Positions 1 to 7,005 are shown, numbered from the stretch's first letter. The stretch is DNA of 18,616 nt from Myxococcales bacterium (GCA_007131745.1 SLPX01000383.1:1-18616), one strand, 5' to 3'. The notes: generated from the letters alone by a model not told the origin. Made by a program: numbers and translations.

Positions 1-276
1 AGCATCACGGGCCTCGTACATTCCCGCCACCTCTTCGATGTCGTCCAGGTCGAGCGTGACGGTCGCTCCGGGGGCTTCCGGTTCAGGAATAGCTTCCAAC
101 AGCCCTTCGATGTTTCTCCCCAGACCTTTTCTGGTTTTCCTGGGAGGTCCTCTTCTTCTTCTGGTGCCGCTTTCCTCGACAACTGAATGATCAAAAGCGA
201 TCACCCATTCGTCGTCCTGAGCGGCGGGTTCATGCGGGCTTTTGGGAGGATTGCCTCCCGCTCCTTTGGCCGCCAT
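1..276 (-). CDS. Hypothetical protein, N-terminal 92 residues (partial)
   Basis: An open frame runs on the minus strand from the ATG at 276 off the left edge, so only the first 92 residues are visible. A good ribosome-binding site (GAGGTG, 7 bases before the ATG) fixes this start. The visible part begins MAAKGAGGNPP, is polar and Pro-rich, then has a very basic stretch (RRRRGPPRKTRKG) and an acidic end (LDLDDIEEVAG). There is no signal peptide or membrane segment, so it is probably cytoplasmic. I recognise no domain; any domain must lie beyond the edge. It is transcribed divergently from the kinase gene at 677 across about 400 bases. The existence of the gene is well supported by the ribosome-binding site and the uninterrupted frame; its function is unknown. 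Confidence 0.7.
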   Translation of the reverse strand, partial: MAAKGAGGNPPKSPHEPAAQDDEWVIAFDHSVVEESGTRRRRGPPRKTRKGLGRNIEGLLEAIPEPEAPGATVTLDLDDIEEVAGMYEARDA

Positions 277-606
277 GGTGCATCACCTCGTTATAAATAC
301 ACAACTTTCATTCTTTTTTCTTTGTTCAGTCTGGAATCGACGTTCGGCCTTTGATTCGGCTATAAGAATTATCAATGCAAACTCCAAAGAAAAAGACTCA
401 TCATCATTTCACACAAACATCGTATAATCCATCCGGCTTGTGTTGTACCACCTTCACGCAGATGTTATTATTCTACACGAAACCGTGCTTTTCGTGAAGA
501 AATGCTTTCTGTAAATATTGTAAGGAGAACGGATAATAATTTTCAACTATGATACATTATAATGAAAAAAACGGAATAGATCATATTTTTCGTTCGTCTT
601 GATGAA

Positions 607-635
607 TTGTCGATGATGATCCTCGATTCTATGAT
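607..635 (+). promoter_or_regulatory. Candidate sigma-70-type promoter of the kinase gene
   Basis: TTGTCG at 607-612 (4 of 6 matches to TTGACA) and TATGAT at 630-635 (5 of 6 matches to TATAAT) are separated by exactly 17 bases. Transcription would start near 642, giving a short leader before the kinase start at 677 or 659. The inverted repeat at 622-651 overlaps the -10 box and the predicted start point, a common position for a repressor site. This is inferred from consensus matching only. Confidence 0.4.
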
Positions 636-651
636 AGTGACATAAATCGAG
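622..651. repeat. Inverted repeat overlapping the kinase promoter
   Basis: Arms CTCGATT (622-628) and AATCGAG (645-651) are perfect 7-base complements. Inside them ATG (631-633) and CAT (641-643) could extend the pairing. It covers the candidate -10 box and transcription start, so it could be an operator, or a hairpin if transcription starts further upstream. It has no T-run, so it is not a terminator. Confidence 0.4.
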
Positions 652-676
652 TGCCTTGATGAACGGGGTCGATAAA

Positions 677-3046
677 ATGAAGATTTGCCCATTGTGCGGG
701 TGTGAGTGTGAAAACGAAGCCCGGTTTTGTCCTAGAGACGGATCCGTGCTGCCTTCCGATTCATTTGTCGGAAGGGTGTTGATGGGACAATTCGAGATAT
801 TGGAAGAAGTTGGTCACGGCGCCACCGGAAAGGTTTTCAAAGCCAGGCAGTCGACCATGGATCGCATTGTCGCCGTGAAATTCCTGAAGCAGGAGTACTC
901 TTCCGAGCCCTCCGTGGTTTTGCGGTTTCAACGTGAGGCAAAGGCTTCGGCTCGTTTGATGCATCCTTACATAATAACGGTTTACCTTGTTGGAAGAACC
1001 GAGGAGGGGCTGCCGTACTTGGTCATGGAATACCTGGAGGGGGAGGACCTTGATGCTGTTTGCAAAAAGACAGGCGCTATGCCGTTGGACCAGGTTGTTT
1101 TGATCGGCCGGCAGATAGCGGACGCCCTCGCTGAGGCGCACTCCAACGACGTTGTACACAGGGACCTCAAGCCGGCAAACATCAAGTTGTGTGAACGGAG
1201 GAGAGAGGGTCTTTGTGTGAAGGTTCTTGATTTCGGCATAGCGAAGATCCTGGAAGATGATCAAGGCAGGGAAAGCAGGCTTACCAAGACAGGAACCGTC
1301 TTCGGTACACCCTATTATCTTTCTCCTGAGCAGGCTGCAGGCGATGAAGTGGATCATCGTGCGGACCTATACTCACTTGGAGTCATTCTGTATCAAATGG
1401 CTACGGGTAGGGTGCCGTTTGATTCAAAATCCGGGTTGGAAGTGTTGGTTCACCATATTCGGAATGAGCCTCCCAAACCCCGGAAATTCAGATCTGAGAT
1501 CCCACCCCGTTTAGAAGCAGTGATTCTCAAATGCCTTGAAAAGAAAAGAGAAAACAGGTTCGCCACCGCAGATGAACTTGTATCCGCCCTGAAGTTAATT
1601 GAAGAAAAAGAGCCGGCTCTTTCGAAAAGCGGGTCGGCTCCAAGAACCGGGGCCACACTGGATATGACCGGATGGAACAAGAGACCGGAAAAAACGGGAT
1701 CTGAAACGCCGGATGCTGAAGGTGTAGAGAATCAGAAAGGAACGGTCCTGGGAATGGGCGGTGTTGATCCCGCTTTGGCCGAGGCTGCCGGTGGGATGCA
1801 TGGCAAGCAGGAGAACATTGTCGGAGAGGAGCCGGCCACCGACAGCGTCACCGGCAAAGTCACCTTGTTCAGTGATCGGCCTGAGAAGCGGGTGGTTCCC
1901 GCACCGGCGCGGTATATTCCGCCGCCTGATGGTTCGGAGTTTTCTATGCCCGGGTCCAACCCAGGGGAAGGATCTCCGGTTCAACCTGCTTGGGTTCCTG
2001 AAGCGACCCCGGATCCGATTGAACGGCCCGAAGGTTGGGGGAATTCCGGTGTAGAAAACCGGTCGCCTTCAATGCCCGGTTCGGACGGAGCCGGTTTCAA
2101 AGATGACGGCGGTTCCGGCCGAGAGGCTGAACGGTCCGGCTGGGGCGGTGAAAAAGTGGACACCTTCGAGTCGGAATTCGAAATGTCTCATTTCGGAAAA
2201 GGGCGTTCGGTTGCACTTATAGTAAGCATCGTGCTTTTAGCAATGGGAGCCCTGGCCGCGGGTGGCTATTTTCTGTTCAGGGATCGGAGTATACAAAAGC
2301 AATCGACCGGGAAGGACAATGTGGAGAAGGAGATTGCGCAATCCGATGAACAGAATAAAGAGAGGAACGGTGACAAGGAAGAAGAAACCCTCCGCCTCGC
2401 TGCTCCGGTGACGAGGGGCGTGACCCTCGCGGAAGGTCAGCGTAGCGGCCGGGTATTGCTGGAAGGACTGGAAGTCTCTTTGCTGGTCGAAGGAGAATTG
2501 CATCCGGACGGGAACGCTCAACTGAAGATTGAACTCAGGAAATCCGAGGGCGGTGAGGCCGAGGAAAGACCTACTGTGCTTTTTCAAATGGTGGACCCAC
2601 TTGGTGAAGTCCAATCCCTGGATTCTGTGAAAGAAAACTCGGCATATAGAACAGAGGTGAACTGGACCAGTGTGGGTTTGCATCGTATTGTCGTAAGTTG
2701 TGGAGATCCGGCCGGCGATCCTAGTACGGCTTGGTTCGCTGTTCCGATATCAAAGACCCCGTCCAGGAGGATTGCGAGGGATGATTCGGTTAGGTGGAAT
2801 ACTCCGGAAGATATGGAAAGAAAAAAAGAAAAAAGAGTTTCTCCGACTCAAAGGGCGAAACGCCGTGCTCCCGTTACGCCCCGGAAAGACCGTGGACCCG
2901 TATTTGATGTTTTAGAAGGCCCCCGGCCTAAAGAGAGGCAAAGAACACCGTTTGATGACCTGCCCGAACCTCCGGACAAGCCTGAGCCGCGTCCCGGAAC
3001 CCGCAAGGACGAATTGCCGCCGCCGCCGCCTGATTTAACTTGGTAG
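677..3046 (+). CDS. Membrane Ser/Thr protein kinase with N-terminal zinc ribbon and exported C-terminal domain
   Basis: A Hanks-type kinase of 789 residues that should phosphorylate Ser/Thr in cytoplasmic targets. Order of parts: a zinc-ribbon-like start with Cys 4, 7 and 18 (CPLCG...FCPRDG); a kinase domain at about 37-300; a long polar Pro/Gly-rich linker; one transmembrane helix at about 511-534; and an extracytoplasmic part with a beta-rich segment at about 590-690 and an Arg/Pro-rich tail ending in a run of prolines. All catalytic elements are present: glycine loop G46-H-G-A-T-G51, ATP lysine K68, C-helix Glu87, HRD 161-163, N168, DFG 185-187, and GTPYYLSPE at 210-218. The start is uncertain. 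ATG 677 puts the CPxCG motif at the very N-terminus, as in related kinases; ATG 659 or TTG 656 would add six or seven residues. It converges with the ABC gene 36 bases downstream. The exported part suggests signal sensing across the membrane, which is inference. Confidence 0.93.
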   Translation: MKICPLCGCECENEARFCPRDGSVLPSDSFVGRVLMGQFEILEEVGHGATGKVFKARQSTMDRIVAVKFLKQEYSSEPSVVLRFQREAKASARLMHPYIITVYLVGRTEEGLPYLVMEYLEGEDLDAVCKKTGAMPLDQVVLIGRQIADALAEAHSNDVVHRDLKPANIKLCERRREGLCVKVLDFGIAKILEDDQGRESRLTKTGTVFGTPYYLSPEQAAGDEVDHRADLYSLGVILYQMATGRVPFDSKSGLEVLVHHIRNEPPKPRKFRSEIPPRLEAVILKCLEKKRENRFATADELVSALKLIEEKEPALSKSGSAPRTGATLDMTGWNKRPEKTGSETPDAEGVENQKGTVLGMGGVDPALAEAAGGMHGKQENIVGEEPATDSVTGKVTLFSDRPEKRVVPAPARYIPPPDGSEFSMPGSNPGEGSPVQPAWVPEATPDPIERPEGWGNSGVENRSPSMPGSDGAGFKDDGGSGREAERSGWGGEKVDTFESEFEMSHFGKGRSVALIVSIVLLAMGALAAGGYFLFRDRSIQKQSTGKDNVEKEIAQSDEQNKERNGDKEEETLRLAAPVTRGVTLAEGQRSGRVLLEGLEVSLLVEGELHPDGNAQLKIELRKSEGGEAEERPTVLFQMVDPLGEVQSLDSVKENSAYRTEVNWTSVGLHRIVVSCGDPAGDPSTAWFAVPISKTPSRRIARDDSVRWNTPEDMERKKEKRVSPTQRAKRRAPVTPRKDRGPVFDVLEGPRPKERQRTPFDDLPEPPDKPEPRPGTRKDELPPPPPDLTW

Positions 3047-3082
3047 GCCCCATGAGGCCGAGAAGATTTTTGCTTGCAATGA

Positions 3083-3838
3083 TTAATGTGAACCCATTCC
3101 GTAACGGATCCATTGCTCAACCAGCTTGTAAAGAGGAGAGGATATTCCCATCCGTTTCAGATCCCCAAGTTCTCGGATGGTTTCAAGAGGTTTTGATCGC
3201 TCCAGTTTGCCGTTTTCCAGGGCCGACAGGTGGGTAGCCCAGTCTTCCAGGCCGTCGAAAACATGGGTTGCATAAAACACGCATGCATTGCGGAGTTCAG
3301 TTTCTTCGCGCAAAAACTCCAAGAGGTCCGATCTCACAACTATGTCCAGATCGCTTGTGGCTTCGTCGAGTAAAAGAAGCGGTTTGGCGTAAAGCAACTC
3401 CATCAAAAGCTGGACCCGTCTTCTTTGACCGGCGCTCACGCGATGCATATGCCAATCCGGATCCACTTTCAGAAGGCTTACGAGCCGGTTTTTCCGGTCC
3501 GGATCAGCGTCTCTTCTCCGGTTCAGCATTTCAGCTACAGTGATATCCACAAAACATCGAAAAGACCCGCCGGCATAGGATATTCTTGCGCTGAGAGCCG
3601 TGTCGTGGAAGGCCGGCCGACCCCACAAGAGAACGGTTTCCTGCTGAATCATGTGTTTTCCGGCCAGGATCCTGAGAAGGGTTGTTTTGCCGGAACCGTT
3701 TGCTCCAACAAGAATGTGACGCTCGCGCTCATGGAGTTCAAGGTGGATATCCCGCAACACGAGATCCGTTCCATTTTCGTAACTGAAATTCAGGCCGGTG
3801 ACTTTTGCCACCGGTGGAGCTTTTGATTCATCGGGCAT
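3083..3838 (-). CDS. Soluble Caf16/ABCI19-21-like ABC ATPase
   Basis: A 251-residue stand-alone ATP-binding cassette protein with no membrane segment. Walker A is GANGSGKTT (45-53), the ABC signature is VSAGQ (134-138), Walker B is LLLLD with catalytic E159 (154-159), and the switch histidine is H192. Family-specific motifs go beyond a generic ABC: LAGKHM after Walker A, AFHDT, a GGS element, WHMHRVSAGQRRRVQ around the signature, and YATHVFDGLEDWATHL after the H-loop. From memory of the family these are hallmarks of yeast Caf16 (a CCR4-NOT-associated ATPase) and plant ABCI19-21, not of ordinary transporter ATPases. It is the last gene of the operon, 12 bases after the unknown protein, with only a weak ribosome-binding site. 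No permease gene is nearby, so a non-transport role is plausible. The ABC ATPase call is near certain; the substrate or partner is unknown. Confidence 0.93.
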   Translation of the reverse strand: MPDESKAPPVAKVTGLNFSYENGTDLVLRDIHLELHERERHILVGANGSGKTTLLRILAGKHMIQQETVLLWGRPAFHDTALSARISYAGGSFRCFVDITVAEMLNRRRDADPDRKNRLVSLLKVDPDWHMHRVSAGQRRRVQLLMELLYAKPLLLLDEATSDLDIVVRSDLLEFLREETELRNACVFYATHVFDGLEDWATHLSALENGKLERSKPLETIRELGDLKRMGISSPLYKLVEQWIRYGMGSH

Positions 3839-3850
3839 AACGGTGAAGGA

Positions 3851-4300
3851 TTATAACCGGAAAAAATCAGGAGAAAAGGATATGGAACCCCCACGTATTT
3901 TTAGGTTCCAGGAGCCGTAGCGTTTTCCTTCCAGAAATGCATCTCCTGAAAAAGCGGTTCCGGTTTTCCATGGTCTTGGCAGGTGTGCATCGCTCGAACC
4001 CAGGAGTCTCCATGTTCTGCCCTTGGAATCATTGAATTCAATGTGAATCCTGGATGTTTTGTGAAAAGGAGGACCCATATTCAGACCGCTGCCCGGGTTG
4101 ATTTCAGTACGCTCCATTGATTCGCCCTCCATAGCGATGTGGCCGGAAACCTCCAGCTGGCTCCAGCCGAAAAGCGCAAGCCTAGAGGAACCACATCCTT
4201 GGAAGTGCGCGGACAGTTTACAGTTACGACCGCAACTTTCAGCAGAGTCGGGTTCTATTGATCCTGTCATTTCCCATGTTATCAGATTACAACCGGTCAT
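3851..4300 (-). CDS. Hypothetical Trp/Gly-rich cytoplasmic protein
   Basis: A 149-residue protein without a signal peptide or membrane segment. Its ATG overlaps the stop codon of the upstream SDR gene (ATGA, 4297-4300) and is preceded by GAGGTG at 5 bases, so translation is probably coupled and the start is well fixed. The sequence looks all-beta: alternating hydrophobic and polar strands, five Trp, and turns such as GPPF, DSKGRTWRLLG and GKRYGSWNLKIRGG. The second half (about 83-140) vaguely recalls the beta-rich accessory segment found beside cholesterol-oxidase-like GMC oxidoreductases, or a lipocalin-like ligand binder, but this is a low-confidence impression. Cys 4, 23 and 27 lie near the N-terminus. 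It sits between a lipid- or sterol-type SDR and a Caf16-like ATPase and probably serves the same pathway. The gene is real; its function is unknown. Confidence 0.8.
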   Translation of the reverse strand: MTGCNLITWEMTGSIEPDSAESCGRNCKLSAHFQGCGSSRLALFGWSQLEVSGHIAMEGESMERTEINPGSGLNMGPPFHKTSRIHIEFNDSKGRTWRLLGSSDAHLPRPWKTGTAFSGDAFLEGKRYGSWNLKIRGGSISFSPDFFRL

Positions 4301-5463
4301 TGTGTCACCTCCTCACTTGCATCGCGGGGATAACCCGAGCCTTCCGGTGAACCCGATGCGAAACCGGGGCGACCCGGAATCCATCGATTCTCTTCATACC
4401 AGGCGACCGTGTCGTTCCATCCTTCACGAAAAGTGTTGAACTTGAATTCGTAACCGGTTGATTTCAATTTCGTGTTGTCGAAAACCACGTTACCGGCCAG
4501 GTAAGGGGTTGCTTCGCGATCCACCCTGGGAGTCAGTTCGGGAAAAAGGTTGTTTTTTTCGACTATCCTGCGCCAATTGTGAGCGGTCAGTGTGTTCAGG
4601 ATCCGAAACGGGAGTTCATAGCTCAGCAACGGCAGTGAGGCTTTTATGAGTTTCCAGGGGAAGGGCAAGGAAAGGGGGGCAGTGTCTATTCCTCCGACCG
4701 AAAGGATGGTTTCAAACAGCTCACCTGCAGTGATGACGTCGTCGCAGGCGACGTTGAATACTTCGATGTCTTCTGTCTGGTGTCTTTTTAGCAGGTGAAC
4801 AGCGGCTTGGGCCACGTCATCCGAATGCACTAGGTTGGTGCGGGGACCTCCGTGGATCTTAGGGAGCATTCCGTTCAAAGGGGCGATGATCGCTGGAACG
4901 GTTGCTGCAGGGGCCACCAGTACCTTGCCGCGCGGGCCGTAGATGAGAGCCGGCCTGAGCATTGTGATCAAGGGCCCCTGTCCCGCCTGCGAAAAGAGGT
5001 AGTCTTCGGCCAGGAGCTTTGTTTCCTCGTATGGTGAAGTCGGGTGCCTGGGTGATGTTTCGTTGATAGGGCCGTTGCTGGAGGCGTAGAGCGATCCCGT
5101 GGAGAAGTGGATAAAGCGCGATATTCCGTGACGGCGGGCTTCGGAAAACAGCCGGGTGACAGCGTAAAGGTTGATCGGTGCCTGGCGTTCAAAGGGCACA
5201 GTGATGTCCACCCAGGCGGCTGCATGAATCACCGCGTCCACTCCCTCAATTAATGGTGGAATTTGTTCAGGATCGGTCAGATCGGCCTCCTTCCAAGTTA
5301 TTCCAGAGCTTTCATCGGTTTGTTCGGGTTTGCGAAGGTCCGTGGCGATCACCCGGTAGCCTTCATCCGCGAGTCGGCCGGCAAGTAAACTTCCGACCGA
5401 TCCGGCCGCCCCGGTAAGGAGCACGTTTTTGATCTGCGATTTGGATGTCTTTTTTTGGTTCAT
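4297..5463 (-). CDS. NAD(P)-dependent extended SDR oxidoreductase/epimerase
   Basis: A 388-residue cytoplasmic protein of the extended short-chain dehydrogenase family, which includes nucleotide-sugar epimerases and 3-beta-hydroxysteroid dehydrogenases. The Rossmann fingerprint TGxxGxxG is T17-G-A-A-G-S-V-G24, followed by the acidic strand end D42, DL at 61-62 and HAAA at 80-83. The catalytic set is the STGS segment (121-124) and Y145xxxK149. The C-terminal half has the usual substrate domain, ending in a conserved-looking D-N-T-K-L...GY...REGW...W pattern, then a polar tail. The ATG overlaps the stop of the GntR gene by four bases, and its own stop overlaps the next start in the same way. 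The substrate cannot be read from the sequence. A lipid, sterol or sugar alcohol is possible; the FadR-type regulator favours an acyl or lipid compound, which is inference. Confidence 0.92.
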   Translation of the reverse strand: MNQKKTSKSQIKNVLLTGAAGSVGSLLAGRLADEGYRVIATDLRKPEQTDESSGITWKEADLTDPEQIPPLIEGVDAVIHAAAWVDITVPFERQAPINLYAVTRLFSEARRHGISRFIHFSTGSLYASSNGPINETSPRHPTSPYEETKLLAEDYLFSQAGQGPLITMLRPALIYGPRGKVLVAPAATVPAIIAPLNGMLPKIHGGPRTNLVHSDDVAQAAVHLLKRHQTEDIEVFNVACDDVITAGELFETILSVGGIDTAPLSLPFPWKLIKASLPLLSYELPFRILNTLTAHNWRRIVEKNNLFPELTPRVDREATPYLAGNVVFDNTKLKSTGYEFKFNTFREGWNDTVAWYEENRWIPGRPGFASGSPEGSGYPRDASEEVTQ

Positions 5464-6161
5464 TGTTTTTTCCTCATGAAATCGAGAGCTGTTTCGGCAT
5501 ACCTTCTCATGGCCAGGGCCGCTGTCTCATCATCGCCCCTTTTATGAGCCTGTATCATCTCCCTGTGGTGTTTCGTGTCGAAACGCGACGGATCATAGAA
5601 ATGGCCGAAAAGCGCTCTTTGTTTTTCGTAGACCTGGCGAATTGAATGGGTGAGCATTTTCAGCATGGTGTTGTCGGTCAGGCGCACGAGTTCTTCAAAA
5701 AAATCGAAGTCGGCTTTTTCCAGCTGAAAGGAATCAGCCTTATCAGAATTGAGACGTTCCAGTATTCTCTCAAGGTTTCGAGTTTCCCCGGGATGTTTTT
5801 GAACCGCTTTCAGCGCGGTCCACTCGAGCAGACCCGTCCGGAGTTCCAGAAGGTCCATCAATCTTTTCGGGTGTGGAATTCCCCCGGGGGCGATCATGAA
5901 CGGAAGCATCTGGAGTCCCGCTGTCGTGAGGAAATCTCTTATGCGCGTGACTCCTCCATGATGAATCTCCAACAGACCCCAGGCTTCCAATTTTGTCAGG
6001 GCTTCTCTTATGCTGGAGCGGTTGACTTTGAATTTCTCGGCAAGGTTGCGCTCCGACGGGAGAGCGTCCCCCGGTTCAAGCTCGCCCCCCAATATCGCTT
6101 CGCGTATCGAATCCGCGACCTGTTCTGCGATTCTCCTCTTTTTAACCGGAGTAAAGTCCAT
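5460..6161 (-). CDS. GntR-family (FadR subfamily) transcriptional regulator
   Basis: A 233-residue regulator. The N-terminal winged helix-turn-helix (about 8-75) shows the GntR signature: IREAILGGELEPGDALPSER, then NRSSIREAL and a GLLEIHHGG wing. The rest (about 95-225) is the helical FadR/FCD effector domain. In FCD proteins a metal is usually held by an Asp and several His. Here the first expected FH is FF and the last expected His in the MRRYAE helix is Tyr, so the metal site looks incomplete. I chose ATG 6161 because AAGGTG lies 5 bases upstream; an in-frame ATG at 6200 adds 13 residues but has no ribosome-binding site. It is first in the operon and overlaps the SDR gene by ATGA. A FadR-like palindrome at 6244-6260 suggests autoregulation by an acyl-type or other small ligand. 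Confidence 0.93.
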   Translation of the reverse strand: MDFTPVKKRRIAEQVADSIREAILGGELEPGDALPSERNLAEKFKVNRSSIREALTKLEAWGLLEIHHGGVTRIRDFLTTAGLQMLPFMIAPGGIPHPKRLMDLLELRTGLLEWTALKAVQKHPGETRNLERILERLNSDKADSFQLEKADFDFFEELVRLTDNTMLKMLTHSIRQVYEKQRALFGHFYDPSRFDTKHHREMIQAHKRGDDETAALAMRRYAETALDFMRKKQ

Positions 6162-6229
6162 CGGTTCACCTTTTTTGTTCGTTTCATGGATTGTTGCCAC
6201 AATCCGGTGAATTCATTTTTAGTGGTCAA

Positions 6230-6291
6230 CCTGTCAACAGGACAACTGACCCGACCAGTTACAGAATCCTGTCAATTGAACTTTTTGTCAA
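6230..6291 (-). promoter_or_regulatory. Operon control region with three TTGACA boxes
   Basis: Three copies of TGTCAA lie at 6232-6237, 6270-6275 and 6286-6291, reading TTGACA (a perfect -35 box) on the minus strand, toward the GntR operon. The outermost copy has GATTCT 17 bases on; the innermost has TGAATT 16 bases on; neither -10 box is strong. A perfect 12-base palindrome, CCTGTCAACAGG, sits at 6230-6241 and contains one of the boxes. The FadR-like palindrome at 6244-6260 lies between the boxes. Which box is used cannot be decided from sequence alone. Confidence 0.45.
6244..6260. promoter_or_regulatory. FadR-type operator candidate
   Basis: AACTGACCCGACCAGTT is a 17-base palindrome with arms AACTG and CAGTT around a 7-base core ending in GAC. 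Operators of E. coli FadR have the same geometry, CTG-N7-CAG within 17 bases. It stands about 80 bases upstream of the GntR/FadR-type gene start at 6161, among its candidate promoter boxes, so the regulator probably binds here and controls its own operon. It might also influence the divergent gene at 6449. Confidence 0.55.
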
Positions 6292-6448
6292 GGTATTTTT
6301 TTGGCGTCCGTTGTTGGGAATAAAAAGCGAACGAAAAGGGATAGAAAAAAGAGAAAAAAATGAGTAATGGATAAAAAAGAGGCGAATGAAAAGAAATATT
6401 GCTATAAGGAAAAAGAGAGCTGTATCAAGATATCTTCGGAGGATAGAC

Positions 6449-7003
6449 ATGTTGCGGAAAGTTTTAGTTTTGTCCCTTGCGGCCGCTGCAGCGATGTGGG
6501 TGTCTTCTTGCGGAAAATCGGTGAAGTCTAAACAAGGTGAATCCCGAGTTTGTAGTGATGGCAAAGCGCTTTGTGGAAAAACAGTGCAAGAGTGCTTTGA
6601 CCTGGCCAACTCCATAAAACACTGTGGCAAATGCGGCCGAAGATGTTTCAACAGGCAAAGGTGTGAACAGGGAAACTGCAGGGGGGTGGGTCTCCTTTCT
6701 CCCGCTGAACTCAGGGAAGCAATAAAGGAAAAGGATTTCAAACTTATCAATGTCAGGGTGCCTGCCCGAGGAGTAATTCCAGGAACTGATGCGTCGGTAC
6801 CGCATAACAGGATTGATATGCTGAGAAAAATTATTGGAGATGATCTGGATGCCAGGGTTGTTCTGTACTGCGGAACCTCGAAGCGAATGAGTATTTCGCT
6901 TCAACTTCTGAAGAAAGCCGGTTACCGCAACGTTTCAGTGCTCGACAACGGTATCATGGGCTGGATGAAGGCGGGATTTCCAGTTGAGTCGGGTGATACT
7001 TGA
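6449..7003 (+). CDS. Rhodanese-domain lipoprotein with Cys-rich segment
   Basis: A 184-residue exported lipoprotein. ATG 6449 is preceded by GGAGG at 6 bases and gives a clean lipoprotein signal (MLRKVLVL, a run of alanines, lipobox VSSC with Cys21), so I prefer it to an ATG at 6386 that adds 21 basic residues. Residues about 34-77 hold eight Cys, including the HCGKCGRRC motif, of a Stig1-like kind common in myxobacterial surface proteins. Residues about 82-182 form a single rhodanese domain (LSPAELREAI...LINVRVP...IPGT...), with active-site Cys141 in the loop C-G-T-S-K-R (141-146). Rhodaneses move sulfane sulfur or act as thiol sensors; here the domain would lie in the periplasm or on the surface. 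It is transcribed divergently from the GntR operon and converges with the pseudokinase gene. Confidence 0.88.
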   Translation: MLRKVLVLSLAAAAAMWVSSCGKSVKSKQGESRVCSDGKALCGKTVQECFDLANSIKHCGKCGRRCFNRQRCEQGNCRGVGLLSPAELREAIKEKDFKLINVRVPARGVIPGTDASVPHNRIDMLRKIIGDDLDARVVLYCGTSKRMSISLQLLKKAGYRNVSVLDNGIMGWMKAGFPVESGDT

Positions 7004-7005
7004 CC

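Larger units (their letters stand above)
277..676. other. AT-rich divergent intergenic region
   Basis: About 400 bases separate the two divergent genes. The stretch is clearly more AT-rich than the flanking genes and has no convincing gene. A perfect TATAAT occurs at 558-563 on the plus strand but has no recognisable -35 box at normal spacing. On the minus strand a weak pair, TTGGAG and TATAGC with 17 bases between, lies upstream of the partial gene. The best-supported promoter is the plus-strand one at 607-635, listed separately. An AAGGAG at 522-527 is not followed by a start codon at useful distance. The region is therefore mostly regulatory, with no RNA gene that I can identify. Confidence 0.5.

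Noticed and set aside
242..427. 61-codon plus-strand frame
   Set aside because: It overlaps the well-supported start of the minus-strand gene at 276, has no ribosome-binding site and runs into AT-rich intergenic DNA.
3046..3071. Possible terminator after the kinase (GGCC-N6-GGCC then a T-run)
   Set aside because: The stem is only four pairs, and the T-run starts seven bases after it, so it is too weak to call.
5646..6323. 225-codon plus-strand frame opposite the GntR gene
   Set aside because: It is antisense to a regulator with clear domain motifs; the product has no recognisable features and extends over the operon control region.
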